Shown: positions 37,678 through 45,819 of the stretch, piece after piece
Position numbering within the stretch: the stretch's first letter is position 1
Layout: each line of letters begins with the position of its first letter
Origin: Phycisphaerae bacterium
GTDB taxonomy: Bacteria > Planctomycetota > Phycisphaerae > Sedimentisphaerales > UBA12454
Assembly: GCA_041652575.1 (NCBI GenBank)
Contig: JBAZHC010000001.1
Location: forward strand, 186,001-250,000
Direction: 5' to 3'
DNA length: 64,000 nucleotides
The notes under the pieces: generated by a model
The model's input: the letters and a program-made list of their open reading frames with translations, nothing else
Databases searched by the model: none
What the model was told of the DNA's origin: nothing
Translations under genes and position numbers: made by a program

Positions 37678-38513
37678 TTATGTTTCTCCTTTGTGCCATT
37701 TACGGCCTGATGAGATAAAACTTTATTCAATCCAAAATCGAAACAGGCGTTTGTTCCTGTTTTAACGTTTCCATTATGATTCAGGACGTACATATTGTTG
37801 ACCCTGAAAACATTATTACGTATGTCCCATTCGACGAAATTGCTTTCAAGAGTGGTGCCGTCTTCGGTTTTTATTATTACATGGCCTCGCAATTCCATAT
37901 TATAATTTTTATATGAGACCGCGGCTCTTCTGCAGCGTATGGAAAGGGATAAATCGTTTTCATGGTAAAATCCGCAGTCGAAATTATTCGCGTAAACTTC
38001 AGAGACGTTGGCAAAATTAATATTGCCGATACTATACCTGTTCGAAGGATTTGTTAATATATCCGCCGCTTCTCCGATTAATTCTTTTATGTCAATCGAC
38101 GAAATGTCAGAAGCTAAAGAAACGCTGGGCGGTTGGTTTTCCAGATGCTCGCCGATATTGACGGATTCGCCTTTGGCGGCAGGGGTGTAACGATAAAACC
38201 GAAGCTCCAAATCACGTATCATCGCTTTTTTATACATAGCGGTTTTAAAAGGGCCGAAACTGTTATTTTCCAAACGCAGATTTTCAAAAGCGATTGCGTA
38301 AGTCGGGCGGTAATTCTTTTCGGAGTCAAAACGGGTATAACTGAAGGAGTCCAGCCGATTCGTCGGCAATGTCACCTGGAAATTACAGTTTTCGAATTGT
38401 TTGCGGAGAATGTTTAACTTGCTGTTTGCAGCGAGAATAAAAAGGATGCCGGCAGAAAGAATCCAGCAAATCAGGGCCACTCCATAGCTCAGCAGCTTCC
38501 TCTTATCTTTCAC
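37659..38513 (-). CDS. Membrane-anchored protein, LptC/OstA-like
   Basis: 284 residues with a GTG start behind GGAGGATTGGA. One N-terminal transmembrane segment (about residues 10-29) is followed by a periplasmic part. The last third (G-H-V-I-I-K-T-E-D-G-T-T-L-E, then V-E-W-D-I-R-N-N-V-F and G-T-N-A-C-F-D) follows the beta-jelly-roll pattern of LptC/OstA lipopolysaccharide-transport proteins. This is a weak family match made by eye. It overlaps the dockerin gene downstream by 19 bp, so the two are coupled. Confidence 0.6.
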   Translation of the reverse strand: MKDKRKLLSYGVALICWILSAGILFILAANSKLNILRKQFENCNFQVTLPTNRLDSFSYTRFDSEKNYRPTYAIAFENLRLENNSFGPFKTAMYKKAMIRDLELRFYRYTPAAKGESVNIGEHLENQPPSVSLASDISSIDIKELIGEAADILTNPSNRYSIGNINFANVSEVYANNFDCGFYHENDLSLSIRCRRAAVSYKNYNMELRGHVIIKTEDGTTLESNFVEWDIRNNVFRVNNMYVLNHNGNVKTGTNACFDFGLNKVLSHQAVNGTKEKHKCIAKL

Positions 38514-38627
38514 TCCAATCCTCCGTACAAAATTACAAGTTGTCTGTCAGGATAAATAAACGAGCATTTTATGGGACTTTATAGGTAAAAGTCAAGAAAA
38601 AAGAGGGGAGATGTCCGGCAATTATTT

Positions 38628-39236
38628 TTATTCTGATTGCTTATTTTTTAGTTTTTGCGTCTGTTCGGCGGATATAACGCGGTAGTGCGGATGATACTTT
38701 GCGATAAATTCGTCGCTGTGATGGACGACATATTCATTTTTCGCGAGCAGGCTTTCAATAAAATCCCTGTCCTGCTGAAAGTTAGGCATATCAGGTTTTT
38801 GTCTTTCAATTTCAGCGAAAATTTTCGGCCAGACTTTTTTCCACTTCTCAATATCGGATTTGCCGACCGGCTTTGCGCTTTTGACAAAAGCGTTTGTGAA
38901 ATCGTCGAGCGATACTTTGCCGGATTTGACAAGTTTTAAATTCACTCGCACAAATTTACCGTCCGGCGGCAGGGGGCAATAATCATAGTCTTCAAAATTA
39001 TCAGCTTCGGCCAGTTCCTGTTTTGTGTATTGCATCGCATCGTTTGCGTCAGAGATTAGATGAGCCGGGCCGAAAAAGCCCTGAAAGAAAGTTTTGTAAA
39101 CATCGACGAGCCTTTGGCCGGGGTACCTGTCGAGTTCGGTCTTTACAGTCTTCGACAAAGAATTATCAGATGCATCTTTACAGGAAAGGGTCAAAAGAAC
39201 TCCCGGCAGAACAAAAATCATAATAAGGTTTTTCAT
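38628..39236 (-). CDS. Lipoprotein of unknown function
   Basis: 202 residues. Lipobox L-T-L-S-C at about residues 15-19 marks an outer- or inner-membrane lipoprotein. The body is helical and charged, with D-Y-D-Y-C-P-L-P-P-D and H-H-S-D-E-F-I. I do not recognise the family. The ATG is formed at the junction with the inserted palindromic element at 39236: the element gives A and the duplicated target gives TGAA. AGAGG in the element is 9 nt upstream. This is the same arrangement as at efp. Confidence 0.72.
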   Translation of the reverse strand: MKNLIMIFVLPGVLLTLSCKDASDNSLSKTVKTELDRYPGQRLVDVYKTFFQGFFGPAHLISDANDAMQYTKQELAEADNFEDYDYCPLPPDGKFVRVNLKLVKSGKVSLDDFTNAFVKSAKPVGKSDIEKWKKVWPKIFAEIERQKPDMPNFQQDRDFIESLLAKNEYVVHHSDEFIAKYHPHYRVISAEQTQKLKNKQSE

Positions 39237-39338
39237 CCCGTTAGACCTCTAAAAACTTTCCTGTTTTGTCTGTGTATATAAGGCCTGCTCTTTCTTAAGA
39301 TTTCTATAACTTATTATTTCCAAAGATGTCTAACGGGA
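39236..39338. mobile_element. Palindromic insertion element, family A, copy 3 (103 bp)
   Basis: Left end TCCCGTTAGACCTCT, right end GATGTCTAACGGGA, with TTCA duplicated at 39232-39235 and 39339-39342. It is inserted at a start codon and its left end closely matches copy 1 at 5286. Confidence 0.87.
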
Positions 39339-39384
39339 TTCATTCAGCCGAGTGTAACGCTGATTCTATAATTCGTCAAGCCGG

Positions 39385-40059
39385 TTATCTTCCCCCTGGA
39401 CCGCCGCGTCCACCGGGGCCGGGCATACTTATTCCGCGCTGCTGCATTCTTGCCTGCATATCCGCCATAAACTGCTGACGCTGTGCTCGTTGCAGAGCTG
39501 TGCCTCTTTCGCTTCTTGCCCGCATTCTTGAAGGATCAGGAGCTCTTCTTCCGCCGGTCTGACCTGCCTGCTGGGCACGGTCCCTTCGTCTCTGAACATT
39601 CGGGTCGTTGGCGTCTCGCGGCCGTCTTGGCATCTGCGAACGCATCTGCTCAAAGTTTTTTCGCATATCCTGCATATCGTCTATCATTTTATCGAGATAG
39701 GCGGTTTTTTCTTCCTTCGGCAGCGTGAAATAAGTCTCCATCTGGTACTCCATTACCTGTCTGCCGCTCATCATCGAATACATCATCTGCTCTCGCTGCG
39801 ATAACTGTTTGTATCGGTCGCTGCTTCTGTAATCCATAATTTCTTTGACAGTCTGCTTTTGGGGATTGGGCATATTTGCATCGTGCCATTCTCTCATTCT
39901 TGGCGGGCCAAACCCATCATCGGCAGGGGCTTTATCTTTGAGCATATAATACAATCCGCCTGAAGCTGAAAGGCAAACGAAAGCTACAATAGCGATAATA
40001 ATCGCGATTTTCTTTTTGTTCAGCTCCGGCCTTCTGAGTTTACCCACTAACTTTGACAT
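39385..40059 (-). CDS. Membrane-anchored hypothetical protein with Gly-rich tail
   Basis: 224 residues. One transmembrane segment at about residues 17-37. The rest is Met-, Gln- and Arg-rich, with M-R-E-W-H-D-A-N-M-P, and ends in G-P-G-G-R-G-G-P-G-G-R. I do not recognise the family. Its ATG shares one base with the stop of the pseudopilin gene (TAATG), so the two are translationally coupled and may work in the same secretion or pilus apparatus. Confidence 0.72.
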   Translation of the reverse strand: MSKLVGKLRRPELNKKKIAIIIAIVAFVCLSASGGLYYMLKDKAPADDGFGPPRMREWHDANMPNPQKQTVKEIMDYRSSDRYKQLSQREQMMYSMMSGRQVMEYQMETYFTLPKEEKTAYLDKMIDDMQDMRKNFEQMRSQMPRRPRDANDPNVQRRRDRAQQAGQTGGRRAPDPSRMRARSERGTALQRAQRQQFMADMQARMQQRGISMPGPGGRGGPGGR

Positions 40060-40709
40060 TATTTGTTCCTTTCTCTATCGGCAACGAGATTGTCCGCATA
40101 AAAATACATTCTTGAACCGGCTTTGCCGGCTTTGCCGTGAAAATCTTCATAATCTCTCAAAATAAAAATCTCTGCCCAGGGTACCGTAACATCTTCGCCA
40201 TGACGAGTCATAGTTATGCCCTTTCCCTCGATTTTCCTGTTCTGGTTATTAAAGGGTCCCGCCGGAAAAGGCGGAGGATATGTATTGTATTCGTAACTTG
40301 AACCCTGCTCTCTGAAGAATTTTGCCTGCGGGTCGGCGGGACATTTTAAGGCTTCAGGACCTGACAGATATTTGCCAAGTACTTTGGTTACAGGAAAGAC
40401 ATCGGCAAGACCTGAAACTGAATTAGGCATATTTGTGATTGTCGGCATAATGTTGGCGTTTTCGTCGAGGTACATACGGAAGCCAACCATGCAGCCGTGA
40501 AGGTTTTGTTTGCAGGCGGTTTTATAGGCAGTCCTGCGGGCGCTCTGGAGTGCGGGCATAAGAATGCCGGTCAGCATGGCAATTATCGATAAAACCACCA
40601 ATATCTCAACAAGCGTGAATCCCGTTAGAGACAAGGTGTCATTGATACCTGACGGCCGCCAGAGGCGCCCCGTCTCTAACGGGATGAAACCAGACTTTCT
40701 ATCTCTCAT
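40059..40709 (-). CDS. Type II secretion/type IV pseudopilin with an in-frame insertion in its leader
   Basis: 216 residues. The prepilin cleavage motif G-F-T-L-V-E, followed by the hydrophobic helix I-L-V-V-L-S-I-I-A-M-L, begins unusually late, at about residue 29. Residues 9-31 are encoded by the inserted element at 40620 plus its duplicated target, 69 bp in all, so the original leader would be M-R-D-R-K-S-G-F-T-L-V-E. The C-terminal part fits a pseudopilin of the planctomycete DUF1559-adjacent type (C-P-A-D and F-Y-A-D-N). The G at -1 of the duplicated motif is retained, but the leader is 23 residues longer than normal, which may affect processing. Confidence 0.85.
   Translation of the reverse strand: MRDRKSGFIPLETGRLWRPSGINDTLSLTGFTLVEILVVLSIIAMLTGILMPALQSARRTAYKTACKQNLHGCMVGFRMYLDENANIMPTITNMPNSVSGLADVFPVTKVLGKYLSGPEALKCPADPQAKFFREQGSSYEYNTYPPPFPAGPFNNQNRKIEGKGITMTRHGEDVTVPWAEIFILRDYEDFHGKAGKAGSRMYFYADNLVADRERNK
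40620..40684. mobile_element. Palindromic insertion element, family A, copy 4 (65 bp), in frame
   Basis: Ends TCCCGTTAGAGAC and GTCTCTAACGGGA, with TGAA duplicated at 40616-40619 and 40685-40688. Element plus duplication is 69 bp, so it keeps the pseudopilin frame. The copy at 49369 has the same 65-bp length. Confidence 0.9.
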
Positions 40710-40728
40710 ATCCTTTTAACCCTTTACT

Positions 40729-40808
40729 TAGCCGCTAAGACACCAAGGCACTAAGAAAATAGTAGTATTATTTCATACGTATTTCGTGTCTTTATGCCTT
40801 TGCGGCTA
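40729..40808. repeat. Dispersed hairpin repeat, family B, copy 3
   Basis: Arms TAGCCGCTAAGACACCAAGG and CCTTTGCGGCTA around an AT-rich loop. It lies between the divergent pseudopilin and dockerin genes, so it cannot be a terminator for either of them. Confidence 0.8.
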
Positions 40809-41040
40809 TTTCCATAGTGGCCGGTGTTATGGCAAAGTAACACAAAATCCGGATATATTTTACCTATTAGTCAGCAGTTTTCCATACTCCCTAAAGACGC
40901 TTCCAACAGGCGGATTATTGCATAAAAATAGCTTTATTGGCAGAATAGGTTATATCCTTGAAATCGGAAATTTCCGGCGGTATAATTGCCGTCCGTTTGA
41001 AGAAGGTTTAAACAGGCATTTCTTTTTAAGGAGGCTAATT
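40809..41040. other. Leader of the 41041 gene
   Basis: Contains a small inverted repeat GTGTTA-8 nt-TAACAC (40824-40843), an operator-like site, and ends in AAGGAGG seven nt before the ATG. No promoter pair could be fixed with confidence. Confidence 0.4.
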
Positions 41041-42411
41041 ATGAGCCAGTCATTTCACAAAATCATCTTTTTATTTTTAGCGGTTTCATTTCTCACGGCA
41101 CCGGCCTTCGGGCTGAAACTTGCCGGCAGCGGAGTCGAGCTTACAGCCGACCCATGTGCATATCCCTATACGTACTATGACGAGTTCGATGCCAAAGACC
41201 AGCTTGTCGTATGGATAGACGGCAGAGACGATGTCAACTGGGTGCCGCGGGTTTACGCGACTTATATGAACGATTCCAATCATACCGAATACCTCATCGA
41301 CGTTAATGCTCAGAACGCGTATATGATTAGAACCGACGGCAGAACAATCATCTATAACGTTATAGACTGGAACACCGAACGGCAGATGCTCCGTGTTGCC
41401 GACATCAACGACATTAACAACCCTGTCACTAAGGATGTGAACATAATCGGCTATTCCATTACGAGTATCGATATAGACGACGGCGTTGCCGCTTATTGCG
41501 ACCAGGATTACTACTGTACCATTTACGCGTTTAAAGCAGCCGATGTCAACAATACCCGGTACATTGTCAAACAGTTTACCGACAACGACTATATCAACGG
41601 CAACATTGCTCTTGACGGAGATTTGTTAAGCTACTGCGGCCAGGATTATGACGATGTAAATTATGTCTGGCTGTATTATCTTGAAACAGTCAATATCGCC
41701 GACCTTAATAATCCCGTTGTTACCAGAAACTATCTGCCGAGGAACTATGATACGGGCCAGGAGACAATAATAAGCAATCTCGACGCATCCGGCGACTGGC
41801 TGGTCGCCTACGGCTCTTATCTGGGAACCTACGGAGTCTTCGGCATACATAACTATCGGGACACCGACAGCGCAAACTGGTCATATACAATACTGTCCGA
41901 GATTACCGGCAAAGAAGTGGCTGTAAGGACCGATGAACCTTTTGCGGTCTGGGTGCAGGACGACAGAAGCGTGCCGCAAAATACGGAAAGTTCTGTTGAA
42001 ACGCAAAGCGAAGGATCGCTTCCCTCTATTAACCTGATGGGCGCGATTCTGTTCAGCAACGGCATGGCAGCCGTTTCAATTCTCAAGGACAGCAACGACC
42101 CCAACTGGACATTAAACGCGGCTGTTGTCGGCGGCGATAAAGCCGTATGGGGCTCCGATTTTTATCATTACGACGATGAAACGGAAATCGAAGAATATTA
42201 TTCAGACCTTTTCGGCGAGACTATGCTGATTGAGTGCGGCGACAAAGGCTATTCACTTGCCGATATGAACCACGACTGCAAAGTTGACTTTGTTGATTTC
42301 GCGATGTTCGCAGAAAGATGGCTGGTCTGCACAGACCCTGCGGATACGAGCTGCATCGATGGCGAAGTTTACTGGGCGGGCGATAATCTCTGGCGGGTAG
42401 TTATGGATTGA
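41041..42411 (+). CDS. Secreted protein with C-terminal dockerin
   Basis: 456 residues from ATG 41041, preceded by AAGGAGG; the frame extends upstream to 40786 but that part has no signal peptide. Signal peptide ends near A-F-G. The body contains repeated Y-x-x-D-x-D-W/D-N-W stretches that look like propeller blades (for example L-V-V-W-I-D-G-R-D-D). The dockerin-like end has D-M-N-H-D-C-K-V-D-F-V-D-F and W-L-V-C. A strong terminator follows. Confidence 0.85.
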   Translation: MSQSFHKIIFLFLAVSFLTAPAFGLKLAGSGVELTADPCAYPYTYYDEFDAKDQLVVWIDGRDDVNWVPRVYATYMNDSNHTEYLIDVNAQNAYMIRTDGRTIIYNVIDWNTERQMLRVADINDINNPVTKDVNIIGYSITSIDIDDGVAAYCDQDYYCTIYAFKAADVNNTRYIVKQFTDNDYINGNIALDGDLLSYCGQDYDDVNYVWLYYLETVNIADLNNPVVTRNYLPRNYDTGQETIISNLDASGDWLVAYGSYLGTYGVFGIHNYRDTDSANWSYTILSEITGKEVAVRTDEPFAVWVQDDRSVPQNTESSVETQSEGSLPSINLMGAILFSNGMAAVSILKDSNDPNWTLNAAVVGGDKAVWGSDFYHYDDETEIEEYYSDLFGETMLIECGDKGYSLADMNHDCKVDFVDFAMFAERWLVCTDPADTSCIDGEVYWAGDNLWRVVMD

Positions 42412-42431
42412 CAATTTCCGAACGCAAATCC

Positions 42432-42465
42432 AAAAGCCGTGAGGTTTATCCTCGCGGCTTTTTTT
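42432..42465. terminator. Bidirectional rho-independent terminator
   Basis: AAAGCCGTGAGG-TTTAT-CCTCGCGGCTTT stem followed by T run on the plus strand and preceded by A residues that give Ts on the minus strand. It lies between the converging 41041 and 42464 genes. Confidence 0.85.
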
Positions 42466-42868
42466 ATTCATTCTCCGCAAGGACAGACAGCAGTTTTGAC
42501 GCTGTTTCAGGCGATATGCTCGGCAACTTTGGCAGAGCAGGCGGCTCGTTGTCAGGCGTATCCTGCGTTTGGCTGCGGTGCAGGTTGATAATGTCCAGAG
42601 CGGCCTTGCGTGCGGTCTCCTGATTCTCACTGCCGCAAAGCTCAATCAGTTTTGCCGCGGCGAATGGAGCGTACTTTGAAATAAGCATCCCGCTCTGGCG
42701 CTTCAGCGCATCCATCCGGGCGGCAATCTCATCGGCAAAATCCTCCTCGGCAAGCCATTTGGCCCAGAGTTTTCTGGAAATGTTGTGCCTTTTCAGGACG
42801 GCTGATTCATCGCCGCCAGTCTCGAATAATTCGTCCAATATAATCAATTGTCTCTTTGTTATTGACAT
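42464..42868 (-). CDS. Terminase-small-subunit-like DNA-binding protein
   Basis: 134 residues. The N-terminal half (M-S-I-T-K-R-Q-L-I-I-L, then L-K-R-H-N-I-S-R-K-L-W-A-K-W-L) has the helix-turn-helix arrangement of phage small terminase or transposase-type proteins. The middle A-A-A-K-L-I-E-L-C-G and A-R-K-A-A-L-D-I-I-N are also typical of small terminase oligomerisation helices. AAGGAGAG precedes the start. It is far from the large subunit at 20514, so pairing is inferred only. Confidence 0.6.
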   Translation of the reverse strand: MSITKRQLIILDELFETGGDESAVLKRHNISRKLWAKWLAEEDFADEIAARMDALKRQSGMLISKYAPFAAAKLIELCGSENQETARKAALDIINLHRSQTQDTPDNEPPALPKLPSISPETASKLLSVLAENE

Positions 42869-42926
42869 AACATCTCTCCTTAAAAAATATGGTTTAAATT
42901 TTGAAGAATTGAATACTAAATGCTGA

Positions 42927-43325
42927 CTATCTGGTTTTCTGCGAATGAGAATAGATAGTAACTGATTTTTTCACTTCAAGGTCGTGATAATTTGCGTAAA
43001 TGGTGAAATGTTTTCCCGGCTGGGCCAGTTTAAACGTTTCGACAATTCCACCGAGGTTTATAACTTTACATTCATCTGAAACGACCTCGACATTTGAGTC
43101 CGCGGTAACCTCTACCTTTGAACCATCGTCATAGACAGCTACGACGCAATAAACATTTTGTGTGTCTTCAGGTACGCAATCAGGACCGATGATATCAATG
43201 CCCGTTAATTTTGGTCTTGCCGGCTCTGACGACGCAAAAGCGTAAAAGCTGACGATTGCAAGAACCGTAAGAATCGCGGGAAATAACACTGTCTTCTGGC
43301 GTAAGCCATACCTTAGCGTATGCAT
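42927..43325 (-). CDS. Secreted hypothetical protein
   Basis: 132 residues. A signal-anchor or signal peptide covers about residues 13-33. The mature part fits an immunoglobulin-like beta domain (V-V-A-V-Y-D-D-G-S-K-V-E-V and F-T-I-Y-A-N-Y). This resembles small extracellular domains of unknown function. It stands alone on the minus strand. Confidence 0.65.
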   Translation of the reverse strand: MHTLRYGLRQKTVLFPAILTVLAIVSFYAFASSEPARPKLTGIDIIGPDCVPEDTQNVYCVVAVYDDGSKVEVTADSNVEVVSDECKVINLGGIVETFKLAQPGKHFTIYANYHDLEVKKSVTIYSHSQKTR

Positions 43326-43523
43326 AACCTTCTCTTGAAGTTAAAAAAAATGAGATTCTTCTTCCTGCCGCAGGGCATTCCTCAGTGGACTGCCGATAAT
43401 TCTCCGTCGTCCGTTACGTATACTGAATAATTATATCTTCTTTAGATATAAAGTCAAGCAAAATAGATGGCTTTGCCTTTGTGAAATAGCCGAAATCAGC
43501 CTTAAATCAGGCGGAAACCTGTT

Positions 43524-44006
43524 CTACGCGATTTGCGGCCTGGCGATATCAATCACCTCGAAATGAAATTCGCCGCTGGGTTTTTTTATTATTCCCTTGT
43601 CTCCCGGCGCAAGGCCGTGAATAGCGTCGCCTACCGGCGAGTGAATTGAAATGCTTCCTGTGTCGATATCGGCATCGTTAGGGCCAAGCAGTTGATAGGT
43701 CACTTTCTCCTGAGTATTCAGATTCAGCAAAGTTACTACGGTGCCAAACACGGCACGGTCGCATTGAATTTTCGTGCAGTCAATTTTGTCCGACTGATTT
43801 ATTTTCGTTCTCAGTTCACCGAGACGCCCTTCGAGAAAGCCAAGCTGCTGTCGGCCGTAAGTGTACTCGCCGTTTTCCCTTAAATCGCCCTGTTCACGAG
43901 CCAGGCTGACCCTTTTTCTCGTTTCAGCCGCTTCTTTCTCGAGATGATGCAGTTCTTCCATTAGTTTACTGAAACCGGTTAGTGAGATTGGCACAAGGTC
44001 AAGCAT
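43524..44006 (-). CDS. greA: Transcription elongation factor GreA
   Basis: 160 residues, the usual size. The N-terminal coiled coil contains the secondary-channel tip with A-R-E-Q-G-D-L-R-E-N-G-E-Y, whose acidic residues stimulate RNA polymerase cleavage of backtracked RNA. The C-terminal FKBP-like half has S-I-S-I-H-S-P-V-G-D-A-I-H-G and G-D. It is downstream of phage-like genes on the same strand, with a gap of 114 bp, so it may have its own promoter. Confidence 0.93.
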   Translation of the reverse strand: MLDLVPISLTGFSKLMEELHHLEKEAAETRKRVSLAREQGDLRENGEYTYGRQQLGFLEGRLGELRTKINQSDKIDCTKIQCDRAVFGTVVTLLNLNTQEKVTYQLLGPNDADIDTGSISIHSPVGDAIHGLAPGDKGIIKKPSGEFHFEVIDIARPQIA

Positions 44007-44120
44007 CCTGATATATCTCCGTGTAAAAAAACTGATAACATTTACATTTCATCCCAGCTTCGCCGCTGAGTCTGATTTGCGATAGAATATCAAACCTGTC
44101 CTGAAAATTCAAGTTTTTAT

Positions 44121-45098
44121 CTATGGCAGTATTTTTGTAAAATCGCCGAAGTCTTTTTTGAATCTGCTGATGAAATACGCCAGCGGGTTGTCGATGCCGG
44201 GCTTTGCCCGCACCTCTTTTGCAAGCGACAATGCCTTGTCGAGCAGCTTTTCATCGAAACTCCGGTTATTGTCGCGGAGCCAGTTAAACATATTGTCAAA
44301 CGTTGTCCTGTTGCTTTTGCCGAATTTGCTCTGCGGAAATATATCGTTTATGCCGGTTATCCATTTGCGAAACAATCGGCGATACTCATCATTGTGCGAA
44401 TCTGCCGAAGCTAAATCCGTCGAAGCCTTGGCGAAGACGGACGAATCCGAGGAAGTAGGTTTTAAAATATTTTTAAACGAAGAATCGAGATTGCCGATCT
44501 GGGGAATCGCTCTGCCGCTAATCTGCCTTGAAACTTTTTCAAGGAGCTTATCGGCGTCTGTTTTTTCAGTTACCGCTCTCTCACGGTCGCGGCTCTGTTG
44601 TTTCGTTTCGTTCTGTTCTGTTATGTTCTCTTCGGTTTCGTTATGTTTCGTTATTATAACAGGGCAATCTTTTTTATCGTCGCTGTCGCTTTTAGTTTGC
44701 TCTGTATGAAAATCCTTTTCAAGTATCCAGCCAATATCTTTATCCGTAAGGACTTGCAGGGCAAAGTCGATGTCGCCCGCATCGCAGCACAGTGCAAAAG
44801 CTATTCTTTCAGCGGTCAATGGAACGCCTTTGGTATCGAGCAGCCAGCCGCGATAGTTTCTTGGCTGATTGGCGGCAAGTTCGAGCAGTTTACAGAACAC
44901 GCCGAAGACCATCATTCCTTTGCCGGCGGCTTTTTGCAGCATTTCACGATAGCTCATCGACGGATTATGTCCCTGCACCGTCAGCCTGACATAGCACAGG
45001 GACGTTTTGCGGATGTTTTTGCTTCTTTGGGTGGCTGGTTTGCCGTCTTTCGTAACCTCATAATTTTTGTCCCAGTCAGTTATTCTGTAAGCGTTCAT
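44121..45098 (-). CDS. Phage replisome-organizer/DnaD-like protein
   Basis: 325 residues. The N-terminal half fits a winged-helix domain of DnaD-type replication initiation proteins (S-L-C-Y-V-R-L-T-V-Q-G, L-L-E-L-A-A-N-Q, A-L-C-C-D-A-G-D-I). A low-complexity linker rich in N, E, T and K follows, including repeated N-E-T-x units. A C-terminal helical part contains A-Y-F-I-S-R-F-K-K. An in-frame 26-bp repeat encodes V-F-A-K-A-S-T-D in the linker. The start overlaps the ParB-like gene by 23 bp. It may load helicase onto DNA in a phage or plasmid context; the family call is by eye. Confidence 0.6.
   Translation of the reverse strand: MNAYRITDWDKNYEVTKDGKPATQRSKNIRKTSLCYVRLTVQGHNPSMSYREMLQKAAGKGMMVFGVFCKLLELAANQPRNYRGWLLDTKGVPLTAERIAFALCCDAGDIDFALQVLTDKDIGWILEKDFHTEQTKSDSDDKKDCPVIITKHNETEENITEQNETKQQSRDRERAVTEKTDADKLLEKVSRQISGRAIPQIGNLDSSFKNILKPTSSDSSVFAKASTDLASADSHNDEYRRLFRKWITGINDIFPQSKFGKSNRTTFDNMFNWLRDNNRSFDEKLLDKALSLAKEVRAKPGIDNPLAYFISRFKKDFGDFTKILP
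44416..44441 (-). repeat. 26-bp palindromic coding repeat encoding SVFAKASTD
   Basis: Matches the copy at 32045 at 22 of 26 positions and is read in the same frame. TCCGTC and GACGGA ends are inverted repeats. Confidence 0.7.
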
Positions 45099-45714
45099 CG
45101 TTTATCACTCCCTTAATATATGATTTTGATATTATTGTTATCGCGTTCGCCATTTTTTCTGATTTTGTGCCTTCGGCAGGCATTGCTTTTTCTAATGCGG
45201 TTTCGACAGTTTCAATCTGCTCGTCATTGAGGAAGAAAACCAGAGTATTTAAAAACGCATTTAAGCTATCAGCAAAGTCTGCCGGCGGTTTGGTAATATC
45301 CTTTAATCTTTCTATCGCCTGTTTATTGTCGGGCAGAAGTTTGCTTAAATCCTTGACGCTGAACTTTTCAGAAAGGTTTTTGTAAAGAGCGGCCTTTGCG
45401 GCCAGTTCGTCTTTGCCGCCGAGCCTGTTGAGCGTGGCAAGCAGAATTCTTGCCTGGTCATCATCGATATCCCACTGAACGCAATCGGCAAATGTTTCGC
45501 CGATTTGACGCAGGGCCTGGGCGCGATGATGGCCGTTGATGATTTGAAAATGATTTTCAATTTCAGGATGTTTTCTGATTATCAAAGGCTCGTAGTTGTG
45601 CGATTGTTTGATATGACGTTTTAGCTTTTCAAAATTCTGCCTGCTCATTTTGTTTGGGTTTTCAGGATGCGGCAGTAGTTTATCAAGCGGTATTCTGATG
45701 ATTGTTGTTTGCAT
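45076..45714 (-). CDS. ParB-like nuclease-domain protein
   Basis: 212 residues. The N-terminal half is a ParB/Spo0J-type domain, with P-H-P-E-N-P-N at about 15-21 and the second motif I-N-G-H-H-R-A-Q-A-L at 59-68. The C-terminal half is helical and unassigned. AAGGAG precedes the start. Small stand-alone ParB-like domains are common in phages and plasmids. It is coupled to the DnaD-like gene downstream. Confidence 0.8.
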   Translation of the reverse strand: MQTTIIRIPLDKLLPHPENPNKMSRQNFEKLKRHIKQSHNYEPLIIRKHPEIENHFQIINGHHRAQALRQIGETFADCVQWDIDDDQARILLATLNRLGGKDELAAKAALYKNLSEKFSVKDLSKLLPDNKQAIERLKDITKPPADFADSLNAFLNTLVFFLNDEQIETVETALEKAMPAEGTKSEKMANAITIISKSYIKGVINDERLQNN

Positions 45715-45819
45715 AGATATTTCTCCTTATGGAAAAAAATTGACTTATGTTTTGTTAAGGGGTAGATTTATGGCATAGCTGAATGGAGGTTATTCCATTA
45801 GGTGTTGTGAGAAGATAAT

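Noticed and set aside
40786..41040. Upstream extension of the 41041 gene
   Set aside because: The extension has no signal peptide and AAGGAGG with ATG 41041 starts a clear one.
44590..44660. Possible CRISPR-like short repeats (AACGAAAC words)
   Set aside because: They are low-complexity codons (N-E-T) inside the DnaD-like gene, without spacers of constant size.
44598..45116. 172-codon plus-strand frame
   Set aside because: Antisense to the DnaD-like gene; no start signal.
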